Source: Paenibacillus riograndensis SBR5
GTDB taxonomy: Bacteria; Bacillota; Bacilli; Paenibacillales; Paenibacillaceae
Assembly (NCBI RefSeq): GCF_000981585.1
Contig: NZ_LN831776.1
Location: 5,997,187-6,061,186, forward strand
Direction of reading: 5' to 3'
DNA: 64,000 bases
Made by a program: the position numbers and the translations under genes
Notes under the pieces: model-generated
What the model saw: the letters and a program-made list of their open reading frames with translations, nothing else
Databases searched by the model: none
Told to the model about the DNA's origin: nothing
Shown here: positions 18,714 through 27,728 of the stretch, piece by piece
How the letters are laid out: each line of letters opens with the position of its first letter
How positions within the stretch are numbered: the stretch's first letter is position 1

Positions 18714-20965
18714 GTTGTTACGGCCCCTTCCTCTTTTTTCGGTTTTTTCACATCCTCGGGATATTCGATCCGTGAATGAAAAATCCCCATTACCGTTTCT
18801 TTCAGCGTCCGCGCAATGATATCCAGCTCCTTGATCGTCAGATCGCATTCATCAAACTGATGATCGTCCAGACGGCTCTTGATGATTTTCTCAATCATCG
18901 TCTCCACCTGTACAACTGTAGGCTTGCGGAGCGAACGGACGGCTGCTTCCACACTGTCGGCTATTCCGACTACGGCCGATTCCTTGGACTGGGCTTTTGG
19001 TCCCGGATATCTGAAGTCCTCTTCGGTGAAATCGGGCTCCACACCCTTTTCCTCAGCCAGCTTCAGTGCTTTATGATAAAAATAATGCAGGAATGTCGTG
19101 CCGTGATGCTGTTCGGCAATATCCCGGATCGGCTTCGGCAGCTTGTACTCCTTCAGCATTTCCACCCCGTCCCGGGCATGCGCCACAATGATCGACTTAC
19201 TGAGCATCGGCTCAATCGAATCATGCGGATTCTCCATGTTGTTCTGGTTCTCTATGAAATAAAACGGCCGCTTGGTCTTGCCGATATCGTGATAATAAGA
19301 GCCTACCCGGCAAAGCAATCCATCTGCGCCAATCGCCTCCGCCGCCGCTTCCGACAGGTTCCCGACCATCACGCTGTGATGATAGGTTCCCGGCGTTTCC
19401 GTAAGCAGCTTGCGCAGCAGGGGATGGTTCGGATTCGACAGCTCCACCAGCTTCAGCGCCGACAAGATACCGAAGGTAGCCTCGAAGAAAGGCATCAGAC
19501 CGATAACCAGCACTGCAGTCAGCAGACCGCTGGCAAAAGAGAAGCCAATCGCATATAAAGCCTGCGTCTGGTTCCAGACACCTCCGGCCAGCACATTCAG
19601 CATAAATACAGTCACGCTGCCAATCAGGGATACCATGATTCCGCCTTTCAGGAGCGTGGAGCGCTGCCCTGCACGGTGAGTGGCAAAAATAGCGACATAG
19701 CTAACGATAAGCGCAAAGAAACCGAAGGTGAAATCAAAGATCGTGTTCTGCTGCACATTGAGCATAATACTGGCAAGAATGCTGAATAAAATGGAACAGA
19801 AGTAGGCCAGCGACATATCCAGCAGCATGGTGATCAGCATCGCGCCAATCGCTACCGGCGCCAGGAAACCGACGTATGCTCGTGCATCCGTCTGCAGAAA
19901 CGCAGCGAGCTTAACCGTAATAATCGTAATTATAAATACCAGCACCAGCATAAGCAGCTGGGAGTTATTATACTTGAAGCCGGAAGCTCCGCCTGAATAC
20001 CGGATGAATGTAAACAGGCCAAAGGATAACAAAGCAGATAAAATCAGCAGGCCGAACTGCGGCCAGTAGTTGACTTCGTTGCTCAACAGTCCGTTGTCGT
20101 CCAGAAGGGTATACAGCTCAGGAGTGATCAGCTCCCCTTTCGCGACAAGCACATCCCCCTGCTCAATGAACACATCGGGTGTATTTTCGCGGGCCTGCAC
20201 TTTCGCTTCCTTGGTTGCTTCCTCGTCGTAGAACTTGTTGCTCGTAATCACCAGCCGCACCAGTTCCTGCACCACCTCACGGGCCGTGCGCTGGCTCAGC
20301 GAACTGACGCTCACCTGCTCGGCCACCTTGGCGCGCGCGGACTGGGCATCGGTAATCTGGTCGTTCATCAGCTTGGTGACAATATCCCGGGCCACCGGCT
20401 TCATCTCGATAATGTCCTGCGAGGTCAGACGCGGAATTTTGATGTAAGTCTCTTCCGGAATAACATAAGTCTGATCCTTGATCACGGACTGCATCTCATC
20501 CAGCAGCGTATCGGAATAGGTGCCTGCATTCCGGCTGGAGGCTACAAAATTCAGAATAAAATCACTGGCCCGCTGCGGGATCTCCTCACGGTAAATCGCC
20601 GTTTTGTCACTTTGCGAGATCAGGTCATCCTGATTAAGGCGGTCGATCCGGTCCAGCAGAGAAGTTACAAGAGTGTCCGCTCTCATTGGAATAATCGCAT
20701 AGCGGTTGGTCACATTCTCAGCCGCTTCTTCCTGGGCTTTTAGCTTGGCTTTGGTGTCAAGGATTTGCTTGGGTGCAGTGATTTCCTTGGCACTGTGGGT
20801 TCCCTCTTTGATGTCATACTTCTTGGGTACCAGGTCCGAGGACAGGCTGAAGTAGAAAACAAGCCCCAATAACAGGAAAAGAGCATAGCGCGTCACCGCG
20901 CTATACTTCCACCCGTTGCTATTGTATACAAATCCGCTTAATTTCGATGGTTGCTTTGAGGCCAT
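18710..20965 (-). CDS. pgpH: 7TM-HD cyclic-di-AMP phosphodiesterase PgpH
   Basis: A 751-residue membrane protein of the 7TMR-HDED/HD family. Layout: one N-terminal transmembrane helix (about 22-40), a roughly 260-residue extracytoplasmic domain, seven transmembrane helices (about 310-500), then a cytoplasmic HD domain with HHSVMVGNLSEAAAEAIGAD and YYHDIGKTKRPFYFIENQ. Family members hydrolyse c-di-AMP to pApA and affect potassium and osmotic balance. ATG at 20965 follows AAGGGGACT. It lies 17 bp after phoH and is coupled to ybeY. Confidence 0.95.
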   Translation of the reverse strand: MASKQPSKLSGFVYNSNGWKYSAVTRYALFLLLGLVFYFSLSSDLVPKKYDIKEGTHSAKEITAPKQILDTKAKLKAQEEAAENVTNRYAIIPMRADTLVTSLLDRIDRLNQDDLISQSDKTAIYREEIPQRASDFILNFVASSRNAGTYSDTLLDEMQSVIKDQTYVIPEETYIKIPRLTSQDIIEMKPVARDIVTKLMNDQITDAQSARAKVAEQVSVSSLSQRTAREVVQELVRLVITSNKFYDEEATKEAKVQARENTPDVFIEQGDVLVAKGELITPELYTLLDDNGLLSNEVNYWPQFGLLILSALLSFGLFTFIRYSGGASGFKYNNSQLLMLVLVFIITIITVKLAAFLQTDARAYVGFLAPVAIGAMLITMLLDMSLAYFCSILFSILASIMLNVQQNTIFDFTFGFFALIVSYVAIFATHRAGQRSTLLKGGIMVSLIGSVTVFMLNVLAGGVWNQTQALYAIGFSFASGLLTAVLVIGLMPFFEATFGILSALKLVELSNPNHPLLRKLLTETPGTYHHSVMVGNLSEAAAEAIGADGLLCRVGSYYHDIGKTKRPFYFIENQNNMENPHDSIEPMLSKSIIVAHARDGVEMLKEYKLPKPIRDIAEQHHGTTFLHYFYHKALKLAEEKGVEPDFTEEDFRYPGPKAQSKESAVVGIADSVEAAVRSLRKPTVVQVETMIEKIIKSRLDDHQFDECDLTIKELDIIARTLKETVMGIFHSRIEYPEDVKKPKKEEGAVTT

Positions 20966-20982
20966 GAAGACAGTCCCCTTTT

Positions 20983-21954
20983 TTATTCGAGGTTTTCGGC
21001 AGAGCGTTCATAGGCGACGATAATTTTCTGCACGAGGGAATGCCGGACTACATCCTGTTCTGCAAAATAGACAAAGCCCAGCTCATCAATGCCGGATAAA
21101 ATCGTTTTGGCTTCAATCAATCCCGATTTTTTGCCGCGGGGCAGGTCGATTTGGGTCACATCCCCCGTAATCACCATCTTGGAGCCGAACCCTAGGCGGG
21201 TCAAAAACATTTTCATTTGTTCCGGAGTCGTATTCTGGGCCTCATCGAGAATGATAAAAGAATCATCCAGCGTGCGCCCGCGCATGTATGCAAGCGGAGC
21301 AATCTCAATCAGCCCGCGCTCCAGCGCTTTGGCGACCTGATCGGGGCCCATAACGTCGTATAAAGCGTCGTAGAGCGGACGGAGATATGGATCTACCTTT
21401 TCCTGCAGATCCCCTGGGAGGAAGCCCAGGCTCTCTCCCGCCTCCACTGCCGGACGCGTAAGCACTATTCGTTTCACGGACCCTTCCTTCAGCGCCGTAA
21501 CGGCCAGTACCACTGCAAGATAGGTTTTGCCGGTACCGGCAGGCCCGATGCCGAAGACGATGTCCCGCTTTTTGATCGTAGTCACATAATGCTTCTGGCC
21601 GATTGTTTTGACCCGGATGGGCTTGCCGCGGAAGGTTGTCGTGATTTCACCCTTGAACAAATCAAGCAGCTGATCGGCCCGGAAATCCTTTGCCAGCTCC
21701 ACCGCATACTGAATATCCCGCTCACTGAGGATATAGCCGCTGCGGATCAGGGAGAGCAGCACACCAAAAAGCTGCCCCAGCATGTCCACTTCCCGCTCCG
21801 CACCGCGAATCGTAATTTCAGCTTCACGCGAGTCAATTACAGCCGGAATCTCACTTTCGATTATTTTTAGAAAACCATCCTGCGGGCCGAACAGGGATTG
21901 CGCTTCTCCCGCATTTTGCAAAGATATACGAATGCTTGCAGTCTGTTCTGACAA
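20983..21954 (-). CDS. phoH: PhoH-like P-loop ATPase
   Basis: A 323-residue PhoH family protein: an N-terminal KH-like region to about residue 110, then a helicase-like ATPase with Walker A GIGPAGTGKTYLAV and Walker B SFIILDEAQN. In Bacillota it is linked by position to YbeY and RNA metabolism, but its function is not settled. The start is TTG at 21954 behind GAGGAGAATGAGG; no ATG fits. It begins 15 bp after yqfD. Confidence 0.93.
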   Translation of the reverse strand: MSEQTASIRISLQNAGEAQSLFGPQDGFLKIIESEIPAVIDSREAEITIRGAEREVDMLGQLFGVLLSLIRSGYILSERDIQYAVELAKDFRADQLLDLFKGEITTTFRGKPIRVKTIGQKHYVTTIKKRDIVFGIGPAGTGKTYLAVVLAVTALKEGSVKRIVLTRPAVEAGESLGFLPGDLQEKVDPYLRPLYDALYDVMGPDQVAKALERGLIEIAPLAYMRGRTLDDSFIILDEAQNTTPEQMKMFLTRLGFGSKMVITGDVTQIDLPRGKKSGLIEAKTILSGIDELGFVYFAEQDVVRHSLVQKIIVAYERSAENLE

Positions 21955-21969
21955 GTAGCCTCATTCTCC

Positions 21970-23151
21970 TCAGTTGTTTACTATTGGAAGTTCTTGCGTA
22001 ATTCTCTCTTCCACTTCAAAGAGCACTTTCATATAAACTTTACCATTCTCTTTCTTCTCATGCAAAATTTTTTGACTTTTAATAACGCTGTCTGTGCCGT
22101 AACGGGCCAGAATATCATTCTTCGCCCGCGTAATCCCTTCCTCGCGTGCAGCCTCGGGCGTCAATGTTTCGGCAGTATCCAGGACCTCCATTTCCTTCTC
22201 GGTCAGCAGCCCCAGCGGCAGCTGAAAAGAACGCCAGGTCAGCGGATCATGCTCCGTCAGTGTACGCGATTCCGCAAAGTCTGCTTTACCGTAACCCCAT
22301 AACTGGACCGCCCATTTGCCCAGCACCAGATAGGTGCGGTCCTTCCGCTCTCCTGTATATGAGCTTCTTGTCCGGTTCAGTGGCACCTCTATATTGTATT
22401 CGTGCCAGACCAGGCCTTTCACCTCGCCTTTGGCAACGACATATTCCATATTTTCTTCATCCCCAATCGCACCGGAGATCAGGATCTGCCCTTTTTTGAC
22501 CCGGGTGTTGCGGGTTACCACCGGCCTGCCCTGCTCCGCGTAGATTTCGGTCACCACCGCATCCGTCCTGCTGATCAGGTGGCGTTTGCTGAGCAGCGGC
22601 TTGTTCTCCGGCTGGTCGGATTCAACAATATGGATTTTTACGCTCGTCCCCGTCCGCTGTACCCCAACCCAGGAGACACCCGGAAGCGTTGAGGTCAGCT
22701 TTTTGGAGAGCTTGTCCGGATCATCCATGCGCCAAATCCACTGGAAAGGATATACCCCCTCATGGCGTGCAGCCTGCAGAATATCCTCGGAGTTAATCCG
22801 GTCATTCCCTTCAATCTGGACAGTCCATATCATCGAAGACAGCAGCACCAGGCCAATGCCGAACAACAGCAATCCTGCAGCAAAAAACTTCCGTTTCCAC
22901 AGCTTGGCCGCATTAAAGGGCAGCCCGTTTCTGGCCGTGACACGGGTGCGGCAGCCTGTCTTTTTCAAGAGCGGCCGAAGGGCAAAAAAGTCATCCAGCA
23001 GCAGGTTCAGGGAAGCGCCGTCCCCGGCAGGCCTCACATCCCAGATGACGATGTCCGCTTCAGTAACAGCATTGATAAACTTTTCCACCTGCGGTCCCGT
23101 CACATGCAGTGTAACGAACCCCCGCAGTGATGCCAAAGGCGGCTGCTTCAT
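21970..23151 (-). CDS. yqfD: Sporulation protein YqfD
   Basis: A 393-residue YqfD/SpoIV-like membrane protein with one transmembrane helix at about residues 90-110 (FFAAGLLLFGIGLVLLSSMI) and a large extracytoplasmic domain. It is required for efficient sporulation in B. subtilis, where it acts in the mother cell. ATG at 23151 overlaps the yqfC stop as ATGA. Together with yqfC it probably starts from the sigma-E-like site at 23475-23504. Confidence 0.93.
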   Translation of the reverse strand: MKQPPLASLRGFVTLHVTGPQVEKFINAVTEADIVIWDVRPAGDGASLNLLLDDFFALRPLLKKTGCRTRVTARNGLPFNAAKLWKRKFFAAGLLLFGIGLVLLSSMIWTVQIEGNDRINSEDILQAARHEGVYPFQWIWRMDDPDKLSKKLTSTLPGVSWVGVQRTGTSVKIHIVESDQPENKPLLSKRHLISRTDAVVTEIYAEQGRPVVTRNTRVKKGQILISGAIGDEENMEYVVAKGEVKGLVWHEYNIEVPLNRTRSSYTGERKDRTYLVLGKWAVQLWGYGKADFAESRTLTEHDPLTWRSFQLPLGLLTEKEMEVLDTAETLTPEAAREEGITRAKNDILARYGTDSVIKSQKILHEKKENGKVYMKVLFEVEERITQELPIVNN

Positions 23152-23441
23152 GAGTTCTCCTCGCTTCCCTTATATCTGATCTCCCCGATAATCCCCTCTA
23201 CTGCCAGCTCCTGGCCCAGAATATTCCGGATCACAAGCCCCTCGCCGGAGATTTCCAGCGAGCCGTTCACTAACGCAAGCCTCAGCTGCTCGGAAGAAAA
23301 ATGCAGCACGCCGCGGTGGTTCTCAATATACAGTTCTTTATTGCCGATCAGGGTGATTCGGGGCAGCTCCTGCAGCACATCCTGCGGAAGATCCAGTACC
23401 CCGTTTGTCCATCCCCGCAGCCTGCGGCCAATACGGGTCAT
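23148..23441 (-). CDS. yqfC: Sporulation protein YqfC (YabP family)
   Basis: A 97-residue YabP/YqfC family protein with the pattern LPRITLIGNKELYIENHRG and LEISGEGLVIRNI. In B. subtilis it is made in the mother cell under sigma-E. ATG at 23441 follows GGGGGAGAAG. Coupled to yqfD. Confidence 0.92.
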   Translation of the reverse strand: MTRIGRRLRGWTNGVLDLPQDVLQELPRITLIGNKELYIENHRGVLHFSSEQLRLALVNGSLEISGEGLVIRNILGQELAVEGIIGEIRYKGSEENS

Positions 23442-23474
23442 AAGTAGACTTCTCCCCCTTCCTGCCTTCTGTAC

Positions 23475-23504
23475 ACCTTATGCGGGAACGCTATTGTTTA
23501 TGAA
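23475..23504 (-). promoter_or_regulatory. Candidate sigma-E promoter of yqfCD
   Basis: Minus-strand TTCATAAA (23497-23504), 14 bp, CATAAGGT (23475-23482). This resembles the sigma-E pattern (TCATATT, 13-15 bp, CATACAAT), strongest at the CATA cores. It lies about 35 bp before yqfC and after a strong terminator, so yqfC needs a promoter here. B. subtilis yqfCD is sigma-E controlled; assignment here is inference. Confidence 0.5.
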
Positions 23505-23556
23505 TTAGGCGGGAACACTCGTGACTTAAATCGCAACCTTGTTCAAAAACAACAAA

Positions 23557-23597
23557 GGTGTCCCAAGCAGCGGCAAGAAACAGCTGCTTGGGACACC
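23557..23597 (-). terminator. Terminator of nfeD-floA operon
   Basis: A perfect 15-bp stem GGTGTCCCAAGCAGC / GCTGCTTGGGACACC with an 11-nt loop, followed on the minus strand by TTTGTTGTTTTTG. It separates the ECF-driven nfeD-floA unit from yqfCD. Confidence 0.92.
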
Positions 23598-23664
23598 CTT
23601 GTAATGATACCTTATCCCCGGAGTCAACCGGGGCTTTAGAACCACAAAACTCTCATCAGGCCGG

Positions 23665-24264
23665 TCAGATCTGCCTGCGGTTAGAACGGGGCTGCCGGGA
23701 ACGTGGCGGACCCAGTATCTCCGCCCATATGAGCCCCTCCCGCAGCGCATTGCGGTCAGCGGCAAATTCACGGCTGCCGGCAGGACTGGAATCAGGCCGG
23801 GCCCCTTTTTCTCCCGAGTCCGCACCGGCTGCAGCCCCGTCAAAATGCAGATGCAGCCGCTCCAATTCACGCTGCATCCGCTCGGCACGGGCCTGTACCC
23901 CATCCTCTTCACCGGCTTGCTCCAGCGAAAGGCCTTCGCCGGTTTCATAGTCGGGAGAGGGGCGCTCCGAAGACTCCGGCCAAGCCGGAGAGGCGTCATA
24001 ATCCGCCTCAGCGCAGGACGCGGCAGGCTGGCCCGGGTACGGGGTACTGCCTCCGGGAGCAGGGAATCCGCTGCGCTTATTGGTGTCCCCGTATTCCGGC
24101 TCGCGCTTCGCACGCCGGCCGGGATTCAGGGGATATCCGCCCCCTCCACCGAAGGTTGGCATTCCCCCGCGCGGAGCGGCCCCCCCTTTATTTTTACCCG
24201 CCTTGTTCAGGCTGGAAATGATTGCGATGATGATAATCGCGGCTACGTAGATCAGGCTGCCCAT
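23665..24264 (-). CDS. Uncharacterised membrane-anchored protein downstream of floA
   Basis: A 199-residue protein with one N-terminal transmembrane helix (MGSLIYVAAIIIIAIISSLN) and a long, low-complexity tail. The tail runs through a glycine patch (GGMPTFGGGGGY), an Asp/Glu/Ser/Pro stretch, a predicted helix around residues 115-140 (ARAERMQRELERLHLHF) and a basic end. ATG at 24264 follows GGGGATGTGAG, 16 bp after the floA stop, so it is the third gene of the unit. It takes the place of B. subtilis yqfB. Function unknown; a FloA or membrane-raft partner is only suggested by position. Confidence 0.75.
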   Translation of the reverse strand: MGSLIYVAAIIIIAIISSLNKAGKNKGGAAPRGGMPTFGGGGGYPLNPGRRAKREPEYGDTNKRSGFPAPGGSTPYPGQPAASCAEADYDASPAWPESSERPSPDYETGEGLSLEQAGEEDGVQARAERMQRELERLHLHFDGAAAGADSGEKGARPDSSPAGSREFAADRNALREGLIWAEILGPPRSRQPRSNRRQI

Positions 24265-24280
24265 GGGAACTCACATCCCC

Positions 24281-25282
24281 TTATTTATTGGTTGGACGGC
24301 TGCTGTCGTCACCATCATTTAGTTTGCCGAGCGAACCGCGCATTTGGGTGTCAGCTTCAATATTTTTGAGGTTCATGTAATCCATGACCCCAAGCTTGCC
24401 GGAGCGCAGCGCTTCCGCCATTGCCAGCGGCACCTGAGATTCGGATTCGACGACAAGCGCCTTCATCTCAACGACGCGGGCCTTCATTTCCTGTTCATGC
24501 GCGACCGCCATCGCTCTGCGCTCTTCAGCTTTGGCCTGGGCAATGCGTTTGTCTGCCTCAGCCTGTTCCGTTTGCAGGTAAGCACCGATATTTTTGCCCA
24601 CATCAACGTCAGCTATATCGATGGAAAGAATCTCAAAAGCGGTTCCGGAATCAAGCCCTTTGGACAAAACCGTCCGCGAGATGGAATCGGGATTCTCCAG
24701 CACGTCTTTATGGGTGCTGCTCGAACCTACGGTTGTTACAATCCCTTCGCCGACACGGGCGATAATCGTTTCTTCACCGGCACCGCCGACGAGACGGTCG
24801 ATATTGGCCCGTACAGTCACTCTCGCCTTCACCTTGACCTCGATGCCGTTTTTGGCAACAGCGGCTACAATCGGCGTCTCAATAACCCGTGGATTAACAC
24901 TCATCTGCACAGCCAGCAGCACATCGCGTCCGGCCAGATCAATCGCAGCCGCTCGCGTGAATTCCAGCGGAATATCGGCACGCTGTGCAGCGATCAGCGC
25001 ATTGACGACCCGGTCGACGTTACCGCCCGCCAGATAATGGCTCTCAAGCTGATTGATGTTCACACCCAGCCCCGCCTTGGTGGCCTTGATCAGCGGATTG
25101 ACGATCCGGCTTGGCGTAACCCGCCGCAGTCTCATCGCCACCAGGGTTATAATACTGATTCTTACACCCGCAGCCCAAGCTGAAACCCACAGCATAACCG
25201 GGAAAAAACTGAAAAACACACTCAGCACGATAATCACAACAACCGCGATCAGCAAAATAGTAATTGTTGACGCTTCAATCAT
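24281..25282 (-). CDS. floA: Flotillin-like protein FloA
   Basis: A 333-residue flotillin-like scaffold of membrane microdomains. It has a hairpin-like hydrophobic N-terminus (about 6-47), a SPFH/PHB-like domain including [22 protein letters not shown], and a helical C-terminal part rich in EA/QA ([19 protein letters not shown]). In B. subtilis (yqfA) it is in the sigma-W regulon with the NfeD protein yqeZ. Start ATG 25282, 39 bp after nfeD. Confidence 0.97.
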   Translation of the reverse strand: MIEASTITILLIAVVVIIVLSVFFSFFPVMLWVSAWAAGVRISIITLVAMRLRRVTPSRIVNPLIKATKAGLGVNINQLESHYLAGGNVDRVVNALIAAQRADIPLEFTRAAAIDLAGRDVLLAVQMSVNPRVIETPIVAAVAKNGIEVKVKARVTVRANIDRLVGGAGEETIIARVGEGIVTTVGSSSTHKDVLENPDSISRTVLSKGLDSGTAFEILSIDIADVDVGKNIGAYLQTEQAEADKRIAQAKAEERRAMAVAHEQEMKARVVEMKALVVESESQVPLAMAEALRSGKLGVMDYMNLKNIEADTQMRGSLGKLNDGDDSSRPTNK

Positions 25283-25321
25283 ACCTCTTCCGACCTCCGT
25301 TACAATTTGTATTCCGTTCTC

Positions 25322-26707
25322 CTACTCCGCTGCTTCCTTCACGACCACACGCCCGCCTTCGACTTTGATCACAGAAATGGAAGCTCCTGCGGCAATAAAA
25401 GAGCCCTCAGTAACCACATCTACCCGCTCACCATTCAGACTGGCTGTGCCGGCCGGGCGGAGCGGTGTGATACTGATGCCTGAGGCTCCGACCAGACTTA
25501 GCTTCTCCAGCACGGGAACAAATCCCTGCTCCTTGGTAAGACTGTCCTGTAAAATAAACCTGTTCCAGATCCCCCGCTCCTTAAAAGTGACTGCAACTAT
25601 CGCAATAACCACAGCCGCTGCGGCAAAAGCAATGCCCAGGCTGAACAATGCATGCGTATAGTTGTAAGCAGCCCTCACTACGCCTGCTACGAGGAATACT
25701 GAGCCAAGCAGTCCAAGTATGCCAAAGCTCGGCACAAACAGCTCCAGAACCAGCATGACAAGTCCAAGAATGAACAGCAGCCAGGTTTCGGAACCGGCAA
25801 ACCCTGCCACATAGTTGCCGAAGAAATACAGCGCAAAAGCCAATGTGCCAATGATCCCCGGAACGCCGAAGCCCGGCACCAGCATTTCGATGACAATTCC
25901 CGCTATACCGACGAAGAGCAGAATCGTCATCACAATCGGATTTGTCAGAAAATGCGACATTTTTTCCGCACCGGTGTGCTCTACTCGAAAAATGTCGTCT
26001 GTTGAATAGCCCAGCGAGGTGATGGCCTCCTCAGGTGTACTGGCGATGCTGTCTGCGTAACCGGCTTTGAGCGCTTCATCGCTGCTAAGGGCGATAATCT
26101 GGCCATGTGCCTTGTTCACACCAAGCTCAGGCTTGTTCACCACAATATTTTTATCCATCATTCCGGCGGCTATTTCCGGGTCACGCCCGTTCAGCTCAGC
26201 GGCACCGACCATTTTTGCTTTCCAGTAGGATACCAGCTTGGCATCGTCCACACTGCCGCCTTTGCCGTCCACCAGGGAAGCCGCACCGATCATGCTGCCC
26301 GGCTTCATGATGATGCTGCCCGCATTCAGTGCTATGTAACTGCCTGCTGAAGCCGCATCGCCGTTAATGAAAGCAGCAGTCGGAATTGTACTGTCGCGCA
26401 CCATCATGCCGATCTGCTCGGCCGAGCTCACCAGCCCCCCTGGGGTATCAATTTCCAGCAGAATCAGGACAGCTCCGTAGTTCGCCGCCTCCTGAAACCC
26501 GCGCGCAAGAAAGCTCTGCAGCCCCCGCTCGATCTCCTGATCAACCGGTATGATAAATACCGGACCGCTCTTAGGTTCTGCCGGACCCGTTCCCGGTGCG
26601 CGGGGTGCAGTGTTATCGGCGCTGACCCTCCCCGCCATAGGCAACAAAAACAGCATCAGAAAAAGCAGGGAAATACCCGCTGCAGCCATTTTTCGAAATC
26701 CGTTCAA
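25322..26707 (-). CDS. NfeD-type membrane protease (YqeZ)
   Basis: Full-length NfeD1b, 461 residues. It has a signal peptide (to about VSADN), a ClpP-like Ser-Lys protease domain with GDAASAGSYIAL as the serine region and MDKNIVV near the lysine, then four or five transmembrane helices, and a C-terminal OB-fold (RPAGTASLNGERVDVVTEG). Partner of flotillins. The start is TTG at 26707 behind GGGAGAGGAG; the ATG at 26743 would sit on the predicted transcription start of the ECF promoter, so it is unlikely. First gene of nfeD-floA. Confidence 0.93.
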   Translation of the reverse strand: MNGFRKMAAAGISLLFLMLFLLPMAGRVSADNTAPRAPGTGPAEPKSGPVFIIPVDQEIERGLQSFLARGFQEAANYGAVLILLEIDTPGGLVSSAEQIGMMVRDSTIPTAAFINGDAASAGSYIALNAGSIIMKPGSMIGAASLVDGKGGSVDDAKLVSYWKAKMVGAAELNGRDPEIAAGMMDKNIVVNKPELGVNKAHGQIIALSSDEALKAGYADSIASTPEEAITSLGYSTDDIFRVEHTGAEKMSHFLTNPIVMTILLFVGIAGIVIEMLVPGFGVPGIIGTLAFALYFFGNYVAGFAGSETWLLFILGLVMLVLELFVPSFGILGLLGSVFLVAGVVRAAYNYTHALFSLGIAFAAAAVVIAIVAVTFKERGIWNRFILQDSLTKEQGFVPVLEKLSLVGASGISITPLRPAGTASLNGERVDVVTEGSFIAAGASISVIKVEGGRVVVKEAAE

Positions 26708-26753
26708 GGACTCCTCTCCCTTCCTCCCCAATTTCCAGCCCATAATGCTATAG

Positions 26754-26779
26754 TACGCCCTGCAGGCCTAAGCGTTTCA
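26754..26779 (-). promoter_or_regulatory. ECF (sigma-W-like) promoter of nfeD-floA
   Basis: Minus-strand TGAAAC (26774-26779), 16 bp, CGTA (26754-26757). This is an exact match to the sigma-W core TGAAAC-N16-CGTA. The B. subtilis counterpart yqeZ-yqfA-yqfB is a known sigma-W operon, so both sequence and orthology agree. The predicted start lies near 26747, leaving a roughly 40-nt leader before the TTG start. Confidence 0.82.
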
Positions 26780-26809
26780 TAAACGAAACCAGACAGAACA
26801 GCGGAAAAA

Positions 26810-26844
26810 GGGATACAGTATATGCCTATCCTATACTGTATCCC
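26810..26844 (-). terminator. Second terminator between yqeY and nfeD
   Basis: A perfect 13-bp stem GGGATACAGTATA / TATACTGTATCCC with a 9-nt loop, followed on the minus strand by TTTTT. It lies just before the ECF promoter and would insulate it from rpsU-yqeY read-through. Confidence 0.85.
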
Positions 26845-26924
26845 TAAAATAATCCGATAAACATATCCATAAATATCTCATGTTCATCTGAAGCTTCCAA
26901 GTTATTTCTCAATAAAATGAAAAA

Positions 26925-26944
26925 CACCCCTTATCAAAGGGGTG
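26925..26944 (-). terminator. Terminator of rpsU-yqeY
   Basis: Stem CACCCCTT / AAGGGGTG with a 4-nt loop and TTTTT on the minus strand, 11 bases after the yqeY stop. Confidence 0.88.
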
Positions 26945-26955
26945 CTAGCGTTATA

Positions 26956-27399
26956 TTATTGCAGAAATTGCAGAACCGCCTGGTTCACGAGTTTACCATC
27001 GGCGCGACCTTTGACCTTAGGCATCAGTGCGCTCATCACCTTACCCATTTCACTTTTCGAAGAAGCACCGGTTTCCTGGATGGTCTGCTGTACAATTACT
27101 TTAATTTCTTCTTCGGAAAGCTGATCTGGAAGGTATTTCATGATAATCTCGATTTCTGCCTTCGTACTCGCGGCAAGCTCGTCGCGACCCGCTGATTCAA
27201 ATTCTTGGAGGGCATCTTTGCGCTGTTTGATTTCACGACTAAGGATATCAAGCACTTCGTTGTCGTCTAATGTTCTCTTCAAATCTATTTCAAGATACTT
27301 TATTGTAGAACGAACCATTCGAATCGTGGAGAGTGTGAACTTGTCCTTACTCTTCATCGCTTGCTTCATATCTTCGTTCAATCGTTCGCTAAGATTCAT
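26956..27399 (-). CDS. yqeY: GatB/YqeY domain protein
   Basis: A 147-residue YqeY protein, homologous to the tail domain of GatB; seen are the N-terminal NLSERLNEDMKQAMKSKDK and C-terminal MGKVMSALMPKVKGRADGKLV. It may bind tRNA, but the role is unknown. ATG 27399 follows TTTTAGGAGG, whose TAG is the rpsU stop, so the two genes are tightly linked. Confidence 0.95.
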   Translation of the reverse strand: MNLSERLNEDMKQAMKSKDKFTLSTIRMVRSTIKYLEIDLKRTLDDNEVLDILSREIKQRKDALQEFESAGRDELAASTKAEIEIIMKYLPDQLSEEEIKVIVQQTIQETGASSKSEMGKVMSALMPKVKGRADGKLVNQAVLQFLQ

Positions 27400-27414
27400 G
27401 CGTGGGTAATCCTC

Positions 27415-27588
27415 CTAAAACTTTCTCTTACGAGCAGCCTCAGACTTCTTCTTGCGCTTTACGCTTGGCTTTTCATAATGCTTGCGTTTCTTCACCTCAG
27501 CCAAGACACCATCCTTAGCAATGGAACGTTTAAAGCGACGAAGTGCAGCATCAATTGTCTCGTTTTTGCGAACTTTCGTTTCAGACAC
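27415..27588 (-). CDS. rpsU: 30S ribosomal protein S21
   Basis: A 57-residue basic ribosomal protein: [20 protein letters not shown] then a lysine/arginine-rich tail. The start is GTG at 27588 behind GGAGGGAAAACTG; upstream extension to 27651 runs across the promoter and is rejected. Promoter at 27650-27679. Confidence 0.97.
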   Translation of the reverse strand: MSETKVRKNETIDAALRRFKRSIAKDGVLAEVKKRKHYEKPSVKRKKKSEAARKRKF

Positions 27589-27649
27589 CAGTTTTCCCTC
27601 CCTCCGACCAGACCGTCCAAGAGCATAACAACACGGTTCATCAAATTTC

Positions 27650-27679
27650 ATTATAGGTCAAAGCGAAATAAGGTGTCAA
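27650..27679 (-). promoter_or_regulatory. rpsU promoter
   Basis: Minus-strand TTGACA (27674-27679), 18 bp, TATAAT (27650-27655): both hexamers perfect. It should be strong, which fits a ribosomal protein gene. Confidence 0.88.
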
Positions 27680-27728
27680 CCTTCGTGTCATTCTTTTTTT
27701 GGGCCGGGTGCTCCGTATTTGATTTCTG

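Noticed and set aside
23526..24113. Alternative minus-strand frame of 195 codons after floA
   Set aside because: It runs through the strong terminator at 23557-23597 and lacks a ribosome site. The 23665-24264 frame has a membrane helix, a ribosome site and correct spacing to floA.
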